A model generated the notes under the pieces. That model was not told the origin of the DNA. It saw nothing but the letters and a program-made list of their open reading frames with translations, and ran no database searches. Below are positions 1-5,999 of a stretch of DNA of 7,030 bases, one piece after another. The translations under genes and the position numbers were made by a program. The stretch is from Myxococcales bacterium (GTDB lineage: Bacteria > Myxococcota > Polyangia > Fen-1088). The stretch is taken from assembly GCA_003159055.1 (NCBI GenBank), contig PMLH01000259.1, positions 1 to 7,030 on the forward strand, given 5' to 3'. How positions within the stretch are numbered: the stretch's first letter is position 1; the number at the start of each line of letters is the position of its first letter.

Positions 1-365
1 TGGTGTTGCTCATCATCTTCATGGTCACCTCGACGGCCATTGTCGAGTCGGAGGTCGCCTCGCGCAGCGGGGTGAAAGTCGCCCTGCCCAAGTCGAACGC
101 CGCCGGCGCAGTGACCAAGCGCCGCACCGACCCGGTTCTCACGGTCACCAAGAATAACGAGCTCTACCTGATGAACCGCAAGGTCGATCCCGCGAATCTG
201 GAGGAGGAGATTCACAAGGCCTTGACCGAGGTCGATTCTGAGACACTGCTCCTGCGGGGAGACAAGAGCGTGTTCTTGGGCGCAGCCGTCGACCTGATGG
301 CGGTCGCCAAGAAAGCTGGCGCCAAGAACATCGCCATTTTGACTCAGGAAGAGGGAAAGAAGTGA
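1..365 (+). CDS. ExbD/TolR-family biopolymer transport protein, 3' part
   Basis: The gene runs in from the left; about 121 C-terminal residues are visible. The first visible residues (VLLIIFMVTS) are the second half of the single N-terminal membrane helix typical of ExbD/TolR. A periplasmic domain follows, containing YLMNRKVD and then LLLRGDKSVFLGAAVDLMAVAKKAG, close to the family pattern 'LRAD+...G.VV.VMD..K.AG'. ExbD/TolR proteins work with an ExbB/TolQ partner as a proton-driven stator that energises TonB-dependent uptake or the Tol-Pal envelope system. The GTG at position 3 lies inside the membrane helix, so it is an internal codon and not a start. The stop is TGA at 363-365. No TonB, TolA or TolB gene follows on this side, so ExbD and TolR cannot be told apart here; an ExbB/TolQ gene is expected upstream of the window. 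Confidence 0.9.
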   Translation, partial: VLLIIFMVTSTAIVESEVASRSGVKVALPKSNAAGAVTKRRTDPVLTVTKNNELYLMNRKVDPANLEEEIHKALTEVDSETLLLRGDKSVFLGAAVDLMAVAKKAGAKNIAILTQEEGKK

Positions 366-561
366 TGTCTTTTGCCACATGGGTCCGGTGGCATTTGCAA
401 AACCGCCACACGCTGTTTGCCATCGTCGGATGCTAGTGGACCGTAACTCATTAGAATCGTTTGTCTTGTCCTCGTATTGTGCCATGGCATGCTCACTGCA
501 AGACTGCTCGCCCGAGATGGGCCGAATAGGTCCACCAACCTAGGACAACAAGGAGACCCCA
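366..561. other. Intergenic region between exbD-like gene and small peptide gene
   Basis: I see no convincing coding region here. Near the left end is a weak hairpin (TGCCAC 373-378 with GTGGCA 388-393). A TAGAAT hexamer at 452-457 resembles a sigma-70 -10 box, but no good -35 box lies 16-18 bp upstream of it. TTGTCT (461-466) with TGGCAT (485-490) at 18-bp spacing is an equally weak alternative. A short inverted repeat, TAGGT (527-531) with ACCTA (538-542), lies just before the ribosome binding site of the next gene. A promoter for the small peptide gene is expected here but cannot be assigned with certainty. Confidence 0.4.
373..393 (+). terminator. Weak hairpin after exbD-like gene, possible terminator
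   Basis: TGCCAC and GTGGCA form a 6-bp stem around a 9-base loop, starting 8 bases after the stop codon. Only a short ATTTG tract follows instead of a real T-run, so intrinsic termination would be inefficient. It could instead be a 3'-end stabilising stem, or chance. Confidence 0.25.
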
Positions 562-741
562 ATGAAGCTGACTCGCGTTATCCTCCTCGCCCTCGCCTTC
601 GCGATCCCGTTCGCCAGCACCACGCTGGCTTCCGCTGCCGATGAAGGCGCCGCCGCTGGCGACACCGAGAAGCCGGCCAAGAAGAAGGGCAAGAAGGCGA
701 AGAAGGGTGCGGAGAAGAAGGAAGGCGAAGAGGCGAAGTAA
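562..741 (+). CDS. Small secreted lysine-rich peptide (59 aa), function unknown
   Basis: ATG at 562 follows a strong Shine-Dalgarno AGGAG (551-555) at 6-base spacing. The protein begins MKLTRVILLALAFAIP, a typical Sec signal peptide with a basic n-region and a hydrophobic core. It continues to STTLASAA-D, where cleavage after ASAA (residue 26) is predicted. The mature part would be about 33 residues with 11 lysines and 6 glutamates, in clusters such as KPAKKKGKKAKKG and EKKEGEEAK. No cysteine or fold is recognisable; it looks disordered, basic then acidic. I do not recognise the family. The gene is isolated: a long gap lies upstream and a strong terminator follows, so it is probably monocistronic. 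Small secreted Lys/Ala-rich peptides can bind nucleic acid, LPS or other polyanions in the periplasm, but nothing here proves that. The start, ribosome site, signal peptide and terminator together argue that it is a real gene. Confidence 0.75.
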   Translation: MKLTRVILLALAFAIPFASTTLASAADEGAAAGDTEKPAKKKGKKAKKGAEKKEGEEAK

Positions 742-804
742 TTCGTTTCGCGCGAAGTGCAGAGGACGGCAAGGCTTCCTGGTCGCTCCTGGCTCTTCCG
801 AAGG

Positions 805-834
805 ACCCCCGGGATTGTTGTTCCGGGGGTTTTT
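805..834 (+). terminator. Strong Rho-independent terminator
   Basis: ACCCCCGG (805-812) pairs with CCGGGGGT (823-830) as a perfect 8-bp GC-rich stem with a 10-base loop, followed directly by T-rich DNA (TTTTT at 830-834, then CATTTC). It is the best intrinsic terminator in the window. It ends the small peptide transcript 64 bases after its stop codon and insulates the histidine kinase operon downstream. Confidence 0.92.
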
Positions 835-896
835 CATTTCTGGACCTCGCCGTTTGCTTCCGTGGCTTCCCAAACCGCATACAGTAGGATGACCCC

Positions 897-2483
897 GTGA
901 CGATTCGAGCGAAGGTCTGGATCTTGGTCGCAGCGACGGCGGCCGTGACCGCCGGAGCTACGCTATGGGTGCGCATCTACGCCATGCGCAGTGAGCTCAC
1001 ACGACAGGCGCAAGCCTCGGCCGACGAGATCGCAGAGGACATCAAGCAGGACCTTGAGCGCTTCGAGCCGGACGCCGAAGAGCGCGACTACGCCATCGCT
1101 CTGGACGGCTACATCAAGAGCCATCCGCGCATCCAGCGCTTGCAGCTCGTCGTCGAGCACGATGCACCCAGCTCGCCCTCGGTACGCATCGTCGCGCCCC
1201 AAGGCGAGACACCCGAAATCACACGTCTTCCGTATCTGCCGCGCGAACCCATCGTGTACGCACGCAAGGCCACCGAAGGCGACGTCTACATTCTCCAGCG
1301 CTTTGTCGACCTCAAGGGTCCATGGCAAGGCAATCTGCTGATGCACTGGGGCCTCGGCCCCGTCGAGGCCATCATCAAGGTGACCGAGCGCTGGTCGCTC
1401 ATTCTGGGCGTCGCGCACCTTGTTACGTTGGTTCTTCTCATCGGCTTTCTGATCAACAGCATCGTGCTGCGCCGTCTGGAGTCGCTCGCGGCTGCCATGC
1501 GGGACGTAGAAGGCGGCAATCTCGATCGCCGGGTCGCGGTCGGAGCGCCCGACGAGGTCGGCAGACTTTCCCTGGGCTTCAACCAAATGCTCGACCAACT
1601 CTCGAACGCCAATCGCGAGATCCGCGAGTTCAACCTGCGTCTGGCCCAAGAGATCCAGCTCGCGACGCAGGATCTGTCGCGAAAGAACGTCGCCTTGGGC
1701 CAGCTCAACCGCTTGCTCAACGACCTCCGGCGGGAAAACGCCTCGAAGGTCCGCCTGGCCACCCTCGGGCAGCTGGCCGCCCAGCTCGCGCATGAAATCG
1801 GCACGCCACTTTCGTCGGTGTCTGGGCACCTTCAGCTCGCACTCCTGCAGCGCGATCTTCAGCCGACCTTGCGCGAGAGGCTGGAGGTTGCGTCGCGAGA
1901 AATCGCACGCATCGGCCGCATCGTGCGAGACTACCTCGATTCGACTCGCGGCCTTGAGCCCGAGCGCAAGCGCACGTCGCTGCGACAGCTTCTGCAGGAA
2001 GCTATCGAAGTGACGGGGGGGGTTGAACCAGGCGCGAAACGAAGTGTGGACCTCGCGATCGAGGCCGATCCCGTGGACTTCGTCACCGACCCAGGATTGC
2101 TTCGCCAGATTGTCATCAATCTCTTGTCCAACGCCTTCGATGCCATCGGCCCCGATGGCCACGTCATGGTCTCGGCCACCGTCGCCGACGGAACCGTGGA
2201 CGTCGCGGTCAGGGACACCGGCGCGGGCATCTCAGAGGAGGATCTGCGCAGCATTTTCGAGCCGTTCTACACGACCAAGGGGCGCGGCAAGGGCACCGGC
2301 CTGGGCCTAGCCATATGCCGTGAGCTGGCCAAGACGCTCGGCGGCTCGATCGACGTCGACAGTACGCCTGGCAAGGGCTCGACCTTCACCGTGCACCTGC
2401 CCCTGCACGGCTTGGGCGAAGTTGAAGGTGTGACCAAGCTGGAGGCTAGCACGCGACGGATGGCTACAGGAGGCAACGCATGA
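897..2483 (+). CDS. Membrane-bound sensor histidine kinase (HAMP, HisKA, HATPase_c)
   Basis: 528 residues from GTG 897. A TAGGA-type ribosome site (885-889) lies 7 bases upstream; an ATG at 889 is out of frame and stops at once. TM1 is about residues 7-29, a periplasmic sensor domain spans about 30-165, and TM2 is about 167-190. HAMP follows (about 190-242), then a helical linker to about 285. The H-box LAHEIGTPLSS holds the phospho-acceptor His299. The N-box is INLLSNAFDAI (Asn408, Asn412), G1 is DTGAGI (440-445), the F-box is FEPFYTTK and G2 is GKGTGLGLAI. All catalytic motifs are intact. It autophosphorylates and should pass the phosphate to the regulator encoded next, with which it overlaps (ATGA). 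The HEIGTPL form of the H-box and the N-box/F-box style match NtrB-like kinases that pair with sigma-54 activators. The sensor domain is not recognisable, so the signal is unknown. A run of eight G (2015-2022) lies inside the catalytic half. Confidence 0.97.
   Translation: MTIRAKVWILVAATAAVTAGATLWVRIYAMRSELTRQAQASADEIAEDIKQDLERFEPDAEERDYAIALDGYIKSHPRIQRLQLVVEHDAPSSPSVRIVAPQGETPEITRLPYLPREPIVYARKATEGDVYILQRFVDLKGPWQGNLLMHWGLGPVEAIIKVTERWSLILGVAHLVTLVLLIGFLINSIVLRRLESLAAAMRDVEGGNLDRRVAVGAPDEVGRLSLGFNQMLDQLSNANREIREFNLRLAQEIQLATQDLSRKNVALGQLNRLLNDLRRENASKVRLATLGQLAAQLAHEIGTPLSSVSGHLQLALLQRDLQPTLRERLEVASREIARIGRIVRDYLDSTRGLEPERKRTSLRQLLQEAIEVTGGVEPGAKRSVDLAIEADPVDFVTDPGLLRQIVINLLSNAFDAIGPDGHVMVSATVADGTVDVAVRDTGAGISEEDLRSIFEPFYTTKGRGKGTGLGLAICRELAKTLGGSIDVDSTPGKGSTFTVHLPLHGLGEVEGVTKLEASTRRMATGGNA
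2468..2483 (+). promoter_or_regulatory. Shine-Dalgarno and ATGA overlap coupling kinase to regulator
   Basis: AGGAGG (2468-2473), a perfect anti-16S match, lies inside the last codons of the kinase gene, 6 bases before the regulator ATG at 2480. The kinase TGA (2481-2483) overlaps that ATG. This fixes the regulator start and indicates translational coupling, which keeps kinase and regulator in proportion. Confidence 0.9.
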
Positions 2484-3850
2484 CCCGCATGTTGGTGGTT
2501 GAAGACGACGCGGTTGCGCGCGACCTGCTATGCGAGATTCTGCGCGCCGACGGCTTCGAAGTCGAAGCGGTCGAGGATGGCGCACCGGCGGTCGAGCGCG
2601 CGGGAGATGGCCGCTACGACCTCGTGCTTTCCGATGTGCGGATGGAACGCGTGGGCGGCCTCGACGTTTTGCGCGCCTTCACGGAAAAGTCCCCAGCCAC
2701 GCCGGTCATTCTGATTACCGCCTTCGGCGACGTGACGGGTGCCATGGAAGCCATCGGTCACGGCGCGTACGATTACGTCTCCAAACCCTTCAACATCGAA
2801 GAGCTGCGCTTGACCGTCGCGCGCGCCCTGGAACGCAGGCGACTGTCGGCGGAAGCGGTGACGTCGGGCGGGCTCGGCGGCGCGAAGGACCATGTCGCCG
2901 AGATCGAGGGCAAGAGCCAACGCATGCTCGAGGTCTACAAGCTCGTCGCACGCGTGGCACCGTCGACAGCGACCGTGCTGGTGGTCGGCGAATCGGGCAC
3001 CGGGAAGGAATTGGTCGCAAGGGCCATTCACAACCGTTCGCCCCGCGCCGCCAAGCCCTTCGTTCCGGTCAACTGCACGGCGCTGTCGGAGTCGCTCCTC
3101 GAATCCGAGCTGTTCGGGCATGCGCGCGGCGCCTTCACGGGCGCGGTCGCTGCCAAGCGCGGCCTTTTCGAAACCGCCAACGGCGGGACGCTGTTCCTCG
3201 ACGAGATCGGCGATATGGGGCCAAAGATGCAGGCGCAGATTCTGCGTGTGCTGCAAGACGGAGAGATGCGGCCAGTGGGCGGTACCGAGGCCATCCGCGT
3301 CGACGTACGGCTGGTGTGCGCCACCAACCGCGACCTCGACGCCGAAGTGAAGTCCGGTCGCTTCCGCGAGGATCTCTACTTCCGCATCAACGTGGTGACC
3401 GTGCGAATGCCGCCCTTGCGCGACCGTTCCGGCGACATTCCCATCCTGGTTCGCCACTTCATCAACAAGATCGCACGCCGCGAGGGGCGCGCCGAGGCCA
3501 GCGTCTCGCCGGAAGCCCTCGACGTCCTCTGCCACTACGGCTGGCCCGGCAACGTACGCGAGCTCGAAAACGCCATCGAACGCGCGGTGGCGGTTGCCAA
3601 AGGTAACGTCGTGCTGCCGTCCGATCTGCCGGTCGAAGTCTACGGCGGCGCCGAGGTGGCACCGGCGAGCATCATCGAGGATCGCCCGACCCTCGGCGAG
3701 CTGGAGAAGCGCTACATCGCGCTGGTGCTCACCGAATGTGGCGGCAACAAGAAGAAAGCCGCAGAAAAACTCGGCATCGACAGACGCACCTTGTACCGCG
3801 CACTCGAGCGGTCCGGGGAAGAGATCGCCGACGAGGACGCAGAATCCTGA
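2480..3850 (+). CDS. NtrC-family sigma-54-dependent response regulator
   Basis: 456 residues, the full length for this family. The receiver domain (about 1-120) has the acidic pocket E8-D9-D10, phospho-acceptor Asp52 in SDVRM, Thr80 and Lys102 (SKPF). The AAA+ domain (about 140-380) has Walker A GESGTGKE (170-177), GAFTGA (217-222, the loop that contacts sigma-54), Walker B LFLDEIGD (238-245), the arginine-finger region FREDLYFRINV and sensor II WPGNVREL (355-362). A C-terminal Fis-type helix-turn-helix covers about 420-445 (KKKAAEKLGIDRRTLYRALE), followed by an acidic tail. When phosphorylated it should form a ring on enhancer DNA and remodel sigma-54 RNA polymerase. All key residues are present, so it should be a competent sigma-54 activator. 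It is coupled to the upstream kinase. Its targets are unknown: I found no well-spaced GG/GC sigma-54 promoter in the window. Confidence 0.98.
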   Translation: MTRMLVVEDDAVARDLLCEILRADGFEVEAVEDGAPAVERAGDGRYDLVLSDVRMERVGGLDVLRAFTEKSPATPVILITAFGDVTGAMEAIGHGAYDYVSKPFNIEELRLTVARALERRRLSAEAVTSGGLGGAKDHVAEIEGKSQRMLEVYKLVARVAPSTATVLVVGESGTGKELVARAIHNRSPRAAKPFVPVNCTALSESLLESELFGHARGAFTGAVAAKRGLFETANGGTLFLDEIGDMGPKMQAQILRVLQDGEMRPVGGTEAIRVDVRLVCATNRDLDAEVKSGRFREDLYFRINVVTVRMPPLRDRSGDIPILVRHFINKIARREGRAEASVSPEALDVLCHYGWPGNVRELENAIERAVAVAKGNVVLPSDLPVEVYGGAEVAPASIIEDRPTLGELEKRYIALVLTECGGNKKKAAEKLGIDRRTLYRALERSGEEIADEDAES

Positions 3851-3888
3851 TCGCGCGCGCCGCGTTCGCAAGAACCGGCGCAAACGAG

Positions 3889-3918
3889 TTGTTTCCAGAG
3901 TCGCAGCCGAGCTACCAT
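3889..3918 (+). promoter_or_regulatory. Candidate sigma-70 promoter of Cys-rich gene, near-leaderless
   Basis: TTGTTT (3889-3894) and TACCAT (3913-3918) are separated by 18 bp. Transcription would start near 3925, only about 2 bases before the ATG at 3927. This fits the absence of a good Shine-Dalgarno sequence in front of that ATG. The match to consensus is modest (3/6 and 4/6), so this is tentative. The alternative is read-through from the regulator gene, since no terminator lies in 3851-3926. Confidence 0.4.
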
Positions 3919-3926
3919 GGGCGGTC

Positions 3927-4457
3927 ATGTATCGAATACCCATCGACGTGGCTCTGCCACTTCTCGCCCTCACGCTGCTCGGGGCTGCCTCGTGCCACTC
4001 GAGCGATGGCAGCTGCCCGCGTGGCCACGTCTGCGAGTGCAGCGAAGGCACGGACTGCTACCAAGGCTGCGCCGACGGTGATGGTTGCGATCTCCTCTGC
4101 CACGACATGGTCCATTGCGGTGGCGTCTGCGACAACAACTGCGGGCTGACCTGCTACGGCGTGGTCGACTGTTCGGCGTCATGCGGAGCCAACTGCGCGA
4201 TCGAATGTCACGACACGACGTCGTGTGGCGCATTCTGTGGCGCCAACTGCGACTACAACTGCCACAACGTCGACCGGTGCGGCGTGCGCGTGGGGGCGGG
4301 CAGCACCGTGGTCTGCAGCAGCGTCAACACCTGTGTCGTCGATTGCATGGGATCGTGTCACGTCACTTGCAACGACACCAACCCTTGCACGATCACCTGT
4401 CCTGACGGTGCCCCCATCGCGTGCGGGAACAGCCTTTGGGCATGCGGTTCTTGCTAG
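3927..4457 (+). CDS. Secreted/lipidated cysteine-repeat protein (31 Cys in 176 aa)
   Basis: The N-terminus MYRIPIDVALPLLALTLLGAASC is a signal peptide. It ends at Cys23 in a loose lipobox (AASC; position -3 is Ala rather than Leu), so it is probably a lipoprotein or otherwise a plain secreted protein. The reading frame is open far upstream (from about 3594), but that part overlaps the regulator gene; the signal peptide makes ATG 3927 the start. Cysteines fall in a strict register C-x3-C-x3-C-x3-C-x5, 18 residues per repeat: 64/68/72/76, 82/86/90/94, 100/104/108/112, 118/130 (two positions lost), 136/140/144/148, 154/158/166. A looser N-terminal section has Cys at 30, 36, 38, 44, 48, 54 and 58. 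GANC recurs at the third cysteine of two repeats. If Cys23 is lipidated, 30 cysteines remain, enough for 15 disulfides; metal binding is the other option. I cannot name the family. A barrel-like gene follows 16 bases later. Confidence 0.85.
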   Translation: MYRIPIDVALPLLALTLLGAASCHSSDGSCPRGHVCECSEGTDCYQGCADGDGCDLLCHDMVHCGGVCDNNCGLTCYGVVDCSASCGANCAIECHDTTSCGAFCGANCDYNCHNVDRCGVRVGAGSTVVCSSVNTCVVDCMGSCHVTCNDTNPCTITCPDGAPIACGNSLWACGSC

Positions 4458-4473
4458 GAAACGGAGCGCGCCG

Positions 4474-5124
4474 ATGAATTCATCCCTGCCTGGCCGGTTC
4501 AGCCTCCGTCGATTCCTGACCTTCTCCGGTGCCCTCGTGCTGTCCTTGTCTCTCGGTCTTCCCGCTGCGCACGCGCGCGACCTACGCGTGATCCGTGACG
4601 CTCGAACGCCCGTTGCGTACGAATTCGAGCTCGAACCACACATGGTCGTCGGCACCGATCCTCCCGGTCCCGGCGTCGGATCGGGCGTCGGCCTCGGCAT
4701 CCGCGGCAGCTTGGTGATACTTCCCGACGGTTTTATCCGGAACGTCAACGATTCGGTCGCGATTGGCGCCGGCTTCGACATCGGCCACTACTACGGTGGA
4801 CGGGACAACTACGGCTATCGCGACGATTGCGTGCACTTCGAGAACGGCCCCGCCGGCACGCAGGTCTGCACCGACGTCACGTCCTACGGCGGCACGTACA
4901 ACTATGTCTACGTGCCGGTGGTGATGCAGTGGAATTTCTGGCTGACCCAGCGTTGGTCCGTGTTCGGCGAACCGGGCCTCAACATCTACGTCCTTACCCA
5001 CCACGCGTTCAACATCACGCCAGCCGCCTATGCGGGCGGCCGTTTCGTGATCGCCAACGGAATCACCGTCACCGCCCGCCTCGGCTATCCGACCTTCAGC
5101 CTGGGTCTGTCGTTCATGCTGTAG
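4474..5124 (+). CDS. Probable outer-membrane beta-barrel protein (216 aa), function unknown
   Basis: ATG 4474 has GGAG (4463-4466) 7 bases upstream and starts 16 bases after the Cys-rich gene, so the two are probably co-transcribed. The start is fixed by a signal peptide: basic MNSSLPGRFSLRRF, a hydrophobic core to about residue 29, and cleavage after AHA (residue 34). The open frame extends further upstream but overlaps the previous gene. The mature part alternates hydrophobic and polar residues in strand-like stretches rich in Gly and aromatics (SVAIGAGFDIGHYYGG, YNYVYVPVVMQWNFWL, WSVFGEPGLNIYVL, GGRFVIANGITVTARLGY). It ends FSLGLSFML, like the last strand of a small outer-membrane barrel. 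Size would suit an 8-stranded barrel. Cys119 and Cys132 flank a Gly/polar stretch and could close a loop by a disulfide. No enzyme motif is visible. The exact family is not recognised; barrel assignment is from pattern only. Confidence 0.82.
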   Translation: MNSSLPGRFSLRRFLTFSGALVLSLSLGLPAAHARDLRVIRDARTPVAYEFELEPHMVVGTDPPGPGVGSGVGLGIRGSLVILPDGFIRNVNDSVAIGAGFDIGHYYGGRDNYGYRDDCVHFENGPAGTQVCTDVTSYGGTYNYVYVPVVMQWNFWLTQRWSVFGEPGLNIYVLTHHAFNITPAAYAGGRFVIANGITVTARLGYPTFSLGLSFML

Positions 5125-5140
5125 CCAAGCAGCTACAGCA
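5117..5140. terminator. Perfect 9-bp hairpin shared by two convergent genes
   Basis: TGCTGTAGC (5117-5125) and GCTACAGCA (5132-5140) are a perfect inverted repeat with a 6-base loop. It contains the stop codon of the barrel gene (TAG 5122-5124) and, on the other strand, that of the LysR gene (5133-5135). It is therefore placed as a bidirectional 3'-end structure. Neither side has a T-run, so it is not a classical intrinsic terminator. It may act as a U-less terminator, an RNA-stabilising stem, or an aid to Rho. Confidence 0.55.
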
Positions 5141-5999
5141 GCGCCAGAAAGGCCCGCGCGGCGTGCGACAGCGTACGCCCTGCCGGGTGCACCAGCCGAA
5201 TCTTGCGCTCGGCCATCAGTCCCTTGACCTGAATTTCGCGTAGCGTGCCCTGCGCGATTTCATCCTCGACACACATCCGAGGAAGGAAGGAAATGCCCTC
5301 GTTCCGCTGCACCATCTTGCGAATCGCCTCGACCGTCGGCATTTCCAGATCGCGATTGAGGGGCACCTTGAGCCGCTCGAATTCGCGCACCACCACTTCC
5401 TTGTACGGCGAAACCACGATGTGACCGATGAAGGTTTCCATACCCAGGTCGGCGATGGTCACGGATCGTCGGCGCGCCAGACGGTGCTGGGGCGAAACCA
5501 CGCACGCGAGGTGGTCCGTGTAGATGATGCGCGAGGTGAGCCGGCTGTCGCTCGGCTCGTAGCTGACCACCCCGAGCTCGAGGTCGCCCTCGACGATTTC
5601 GGTGGGGATCTTGCTTGATTGGCAACGGCGAACTTGCACCTTCACGCGCGGGTAGCGCTGACGATAGCGACTGATGAGAGGAAGCAGATAGAGCGTCGCC
5701 GATTCGTTGGCCCCGATGAGCAGGCGGCCCGTGGCATTGTCGCGTAGCTCGACCAAAGCCAAGCGCAACTCGCCGCTGAGGTTTTCGAAGCGCCGGGCGT
5801 GGTCAAGCACGACCTTGCCTGCGTCGGTCAGGCGCGGCTGCCGGCCGGTACGATCGATCAGGGTTTCGCCCACGTCGCGTTCCAGCCGCTTGATGGCGAG
5901 CGACACCGCCGGCTGCGTACGCGCCAGCTTGACCGCGGCCCGGGAAAAGCTCTGCTCAGCAGCGACGGTGCGAAACACCGCGAGGGTAGAAAGGTCCAT
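5133..5999 (-). CDS. LysR-type transcriptional regulator
   Basis: 288 residues, a usual LTTR length. The start at 5999 is supported by AGGAG (6006-6010 on the minus strand) at 6-base spacing. The N-terminal winged helix-turn-helix is intact: LAVFRTVAAEQSFSRAA, then LARTQPAVSLAIKRLE (about 25-40) and the wing TLIDRTGRQPRLTDAG. A linker helix covers about 62-88. The effector-binding domain starts near residue 92 (GRLLIGANESATLYLLPLI) and includes ELGVVSYEP, HLACVVSPQHRLA and the hinge-back stretch MPTVEAIRKMVQRNEGISFLPRM. This pattern is like the CysL/CbbR side of the family, but the ligand cannot be assigned. It is transcribed divergently from the isopropylmalate synthase-like gene, across a spacer with a tandem T-N11-A palindrome array. 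This is the classical LTTR layout: activation of the neighbour and repression of itself. A 2-oxoacid, a branched-chain amino acid or a product of the neighbour enzyme is a reasonable inferred effector. Confidence 0.95.
   Translation of the reverse strand: MDLSTLAVFRTVAAEQSFSRAAVKLARTQPAVSLAIKRLERDVGETLIDRTGRQPRLTDAGKVVLDHARRFENLSGELRLALVELRDNATGRLLIGANESATLYLLPLISRYRQRYPRVKVQVRRCQSSKIPTEIVEGDLELGVVSYEPSDSRLTSRIIYTDHLACVVSPQHRLARRRSVTIADLGMETFIGHIVVSPYKEVVVREFERLKVPLNRDLEMPTVEAIRKMVQRNEGISFLPRMCVEDEIAQGTLREIQVKGLMAERKIRLVHPAGRTLSHAARAFLALL

Noticed and set aside
863..879. Possible sigma-54 promoter before the kinase (TGGCTT...CCGC)
   Set aside because: The GG-to-GC distance is one base too long for the strict -24/-12 spacing.
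963..2162. Long minus-strand open frame (399 codons) opposite the histidine kinase
   Set aside because: The plus strand encodes a complete kinase with all motifs. Long antisense frames are common opposite GC-biased codons, and this one has no recognisable domain.
3594..3926. Upstream extension of the Cys-rich frame into the regulator gene
   Set aside because: It would overlap the regulator coding region and bury the signal peptide, which begins properly at ATG 3927.
2528..4051. Long minus-strand open frame (507 codons) opposite the response regulator
   Set aside because: It is antisense to an intact NtrC-type gene and runs into the start of the Cys-rich gene; its translation has no domain or credible start signal.
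4436..4456. Possible sigma-54 promoter before the barrel gene (GGGCAT...TTGCT)
   Set aside because: The GG-to-GC spacing is two bases off the strict requirement and the site lies inside the Cys-rich coding end.
3927..4457. Cys-rich protein as a metallothionein or ferredoxin-like iron-sulfur protein
   Set aside because: It has a signal peptide, cysteines are mostly 4 residues apart rather than in CxC or CxxC clusters, and it is longer than metallothioneins; disulfides outside the cytoplasm fit better. Metal binding is not excluded.
4225..4473. Upstream extension of the barrel frame into the Cys-rich gene
   Set aside because: It overlaps the Cys-repeat coding region; the signal peptide and ribosome site place the start at 4474.
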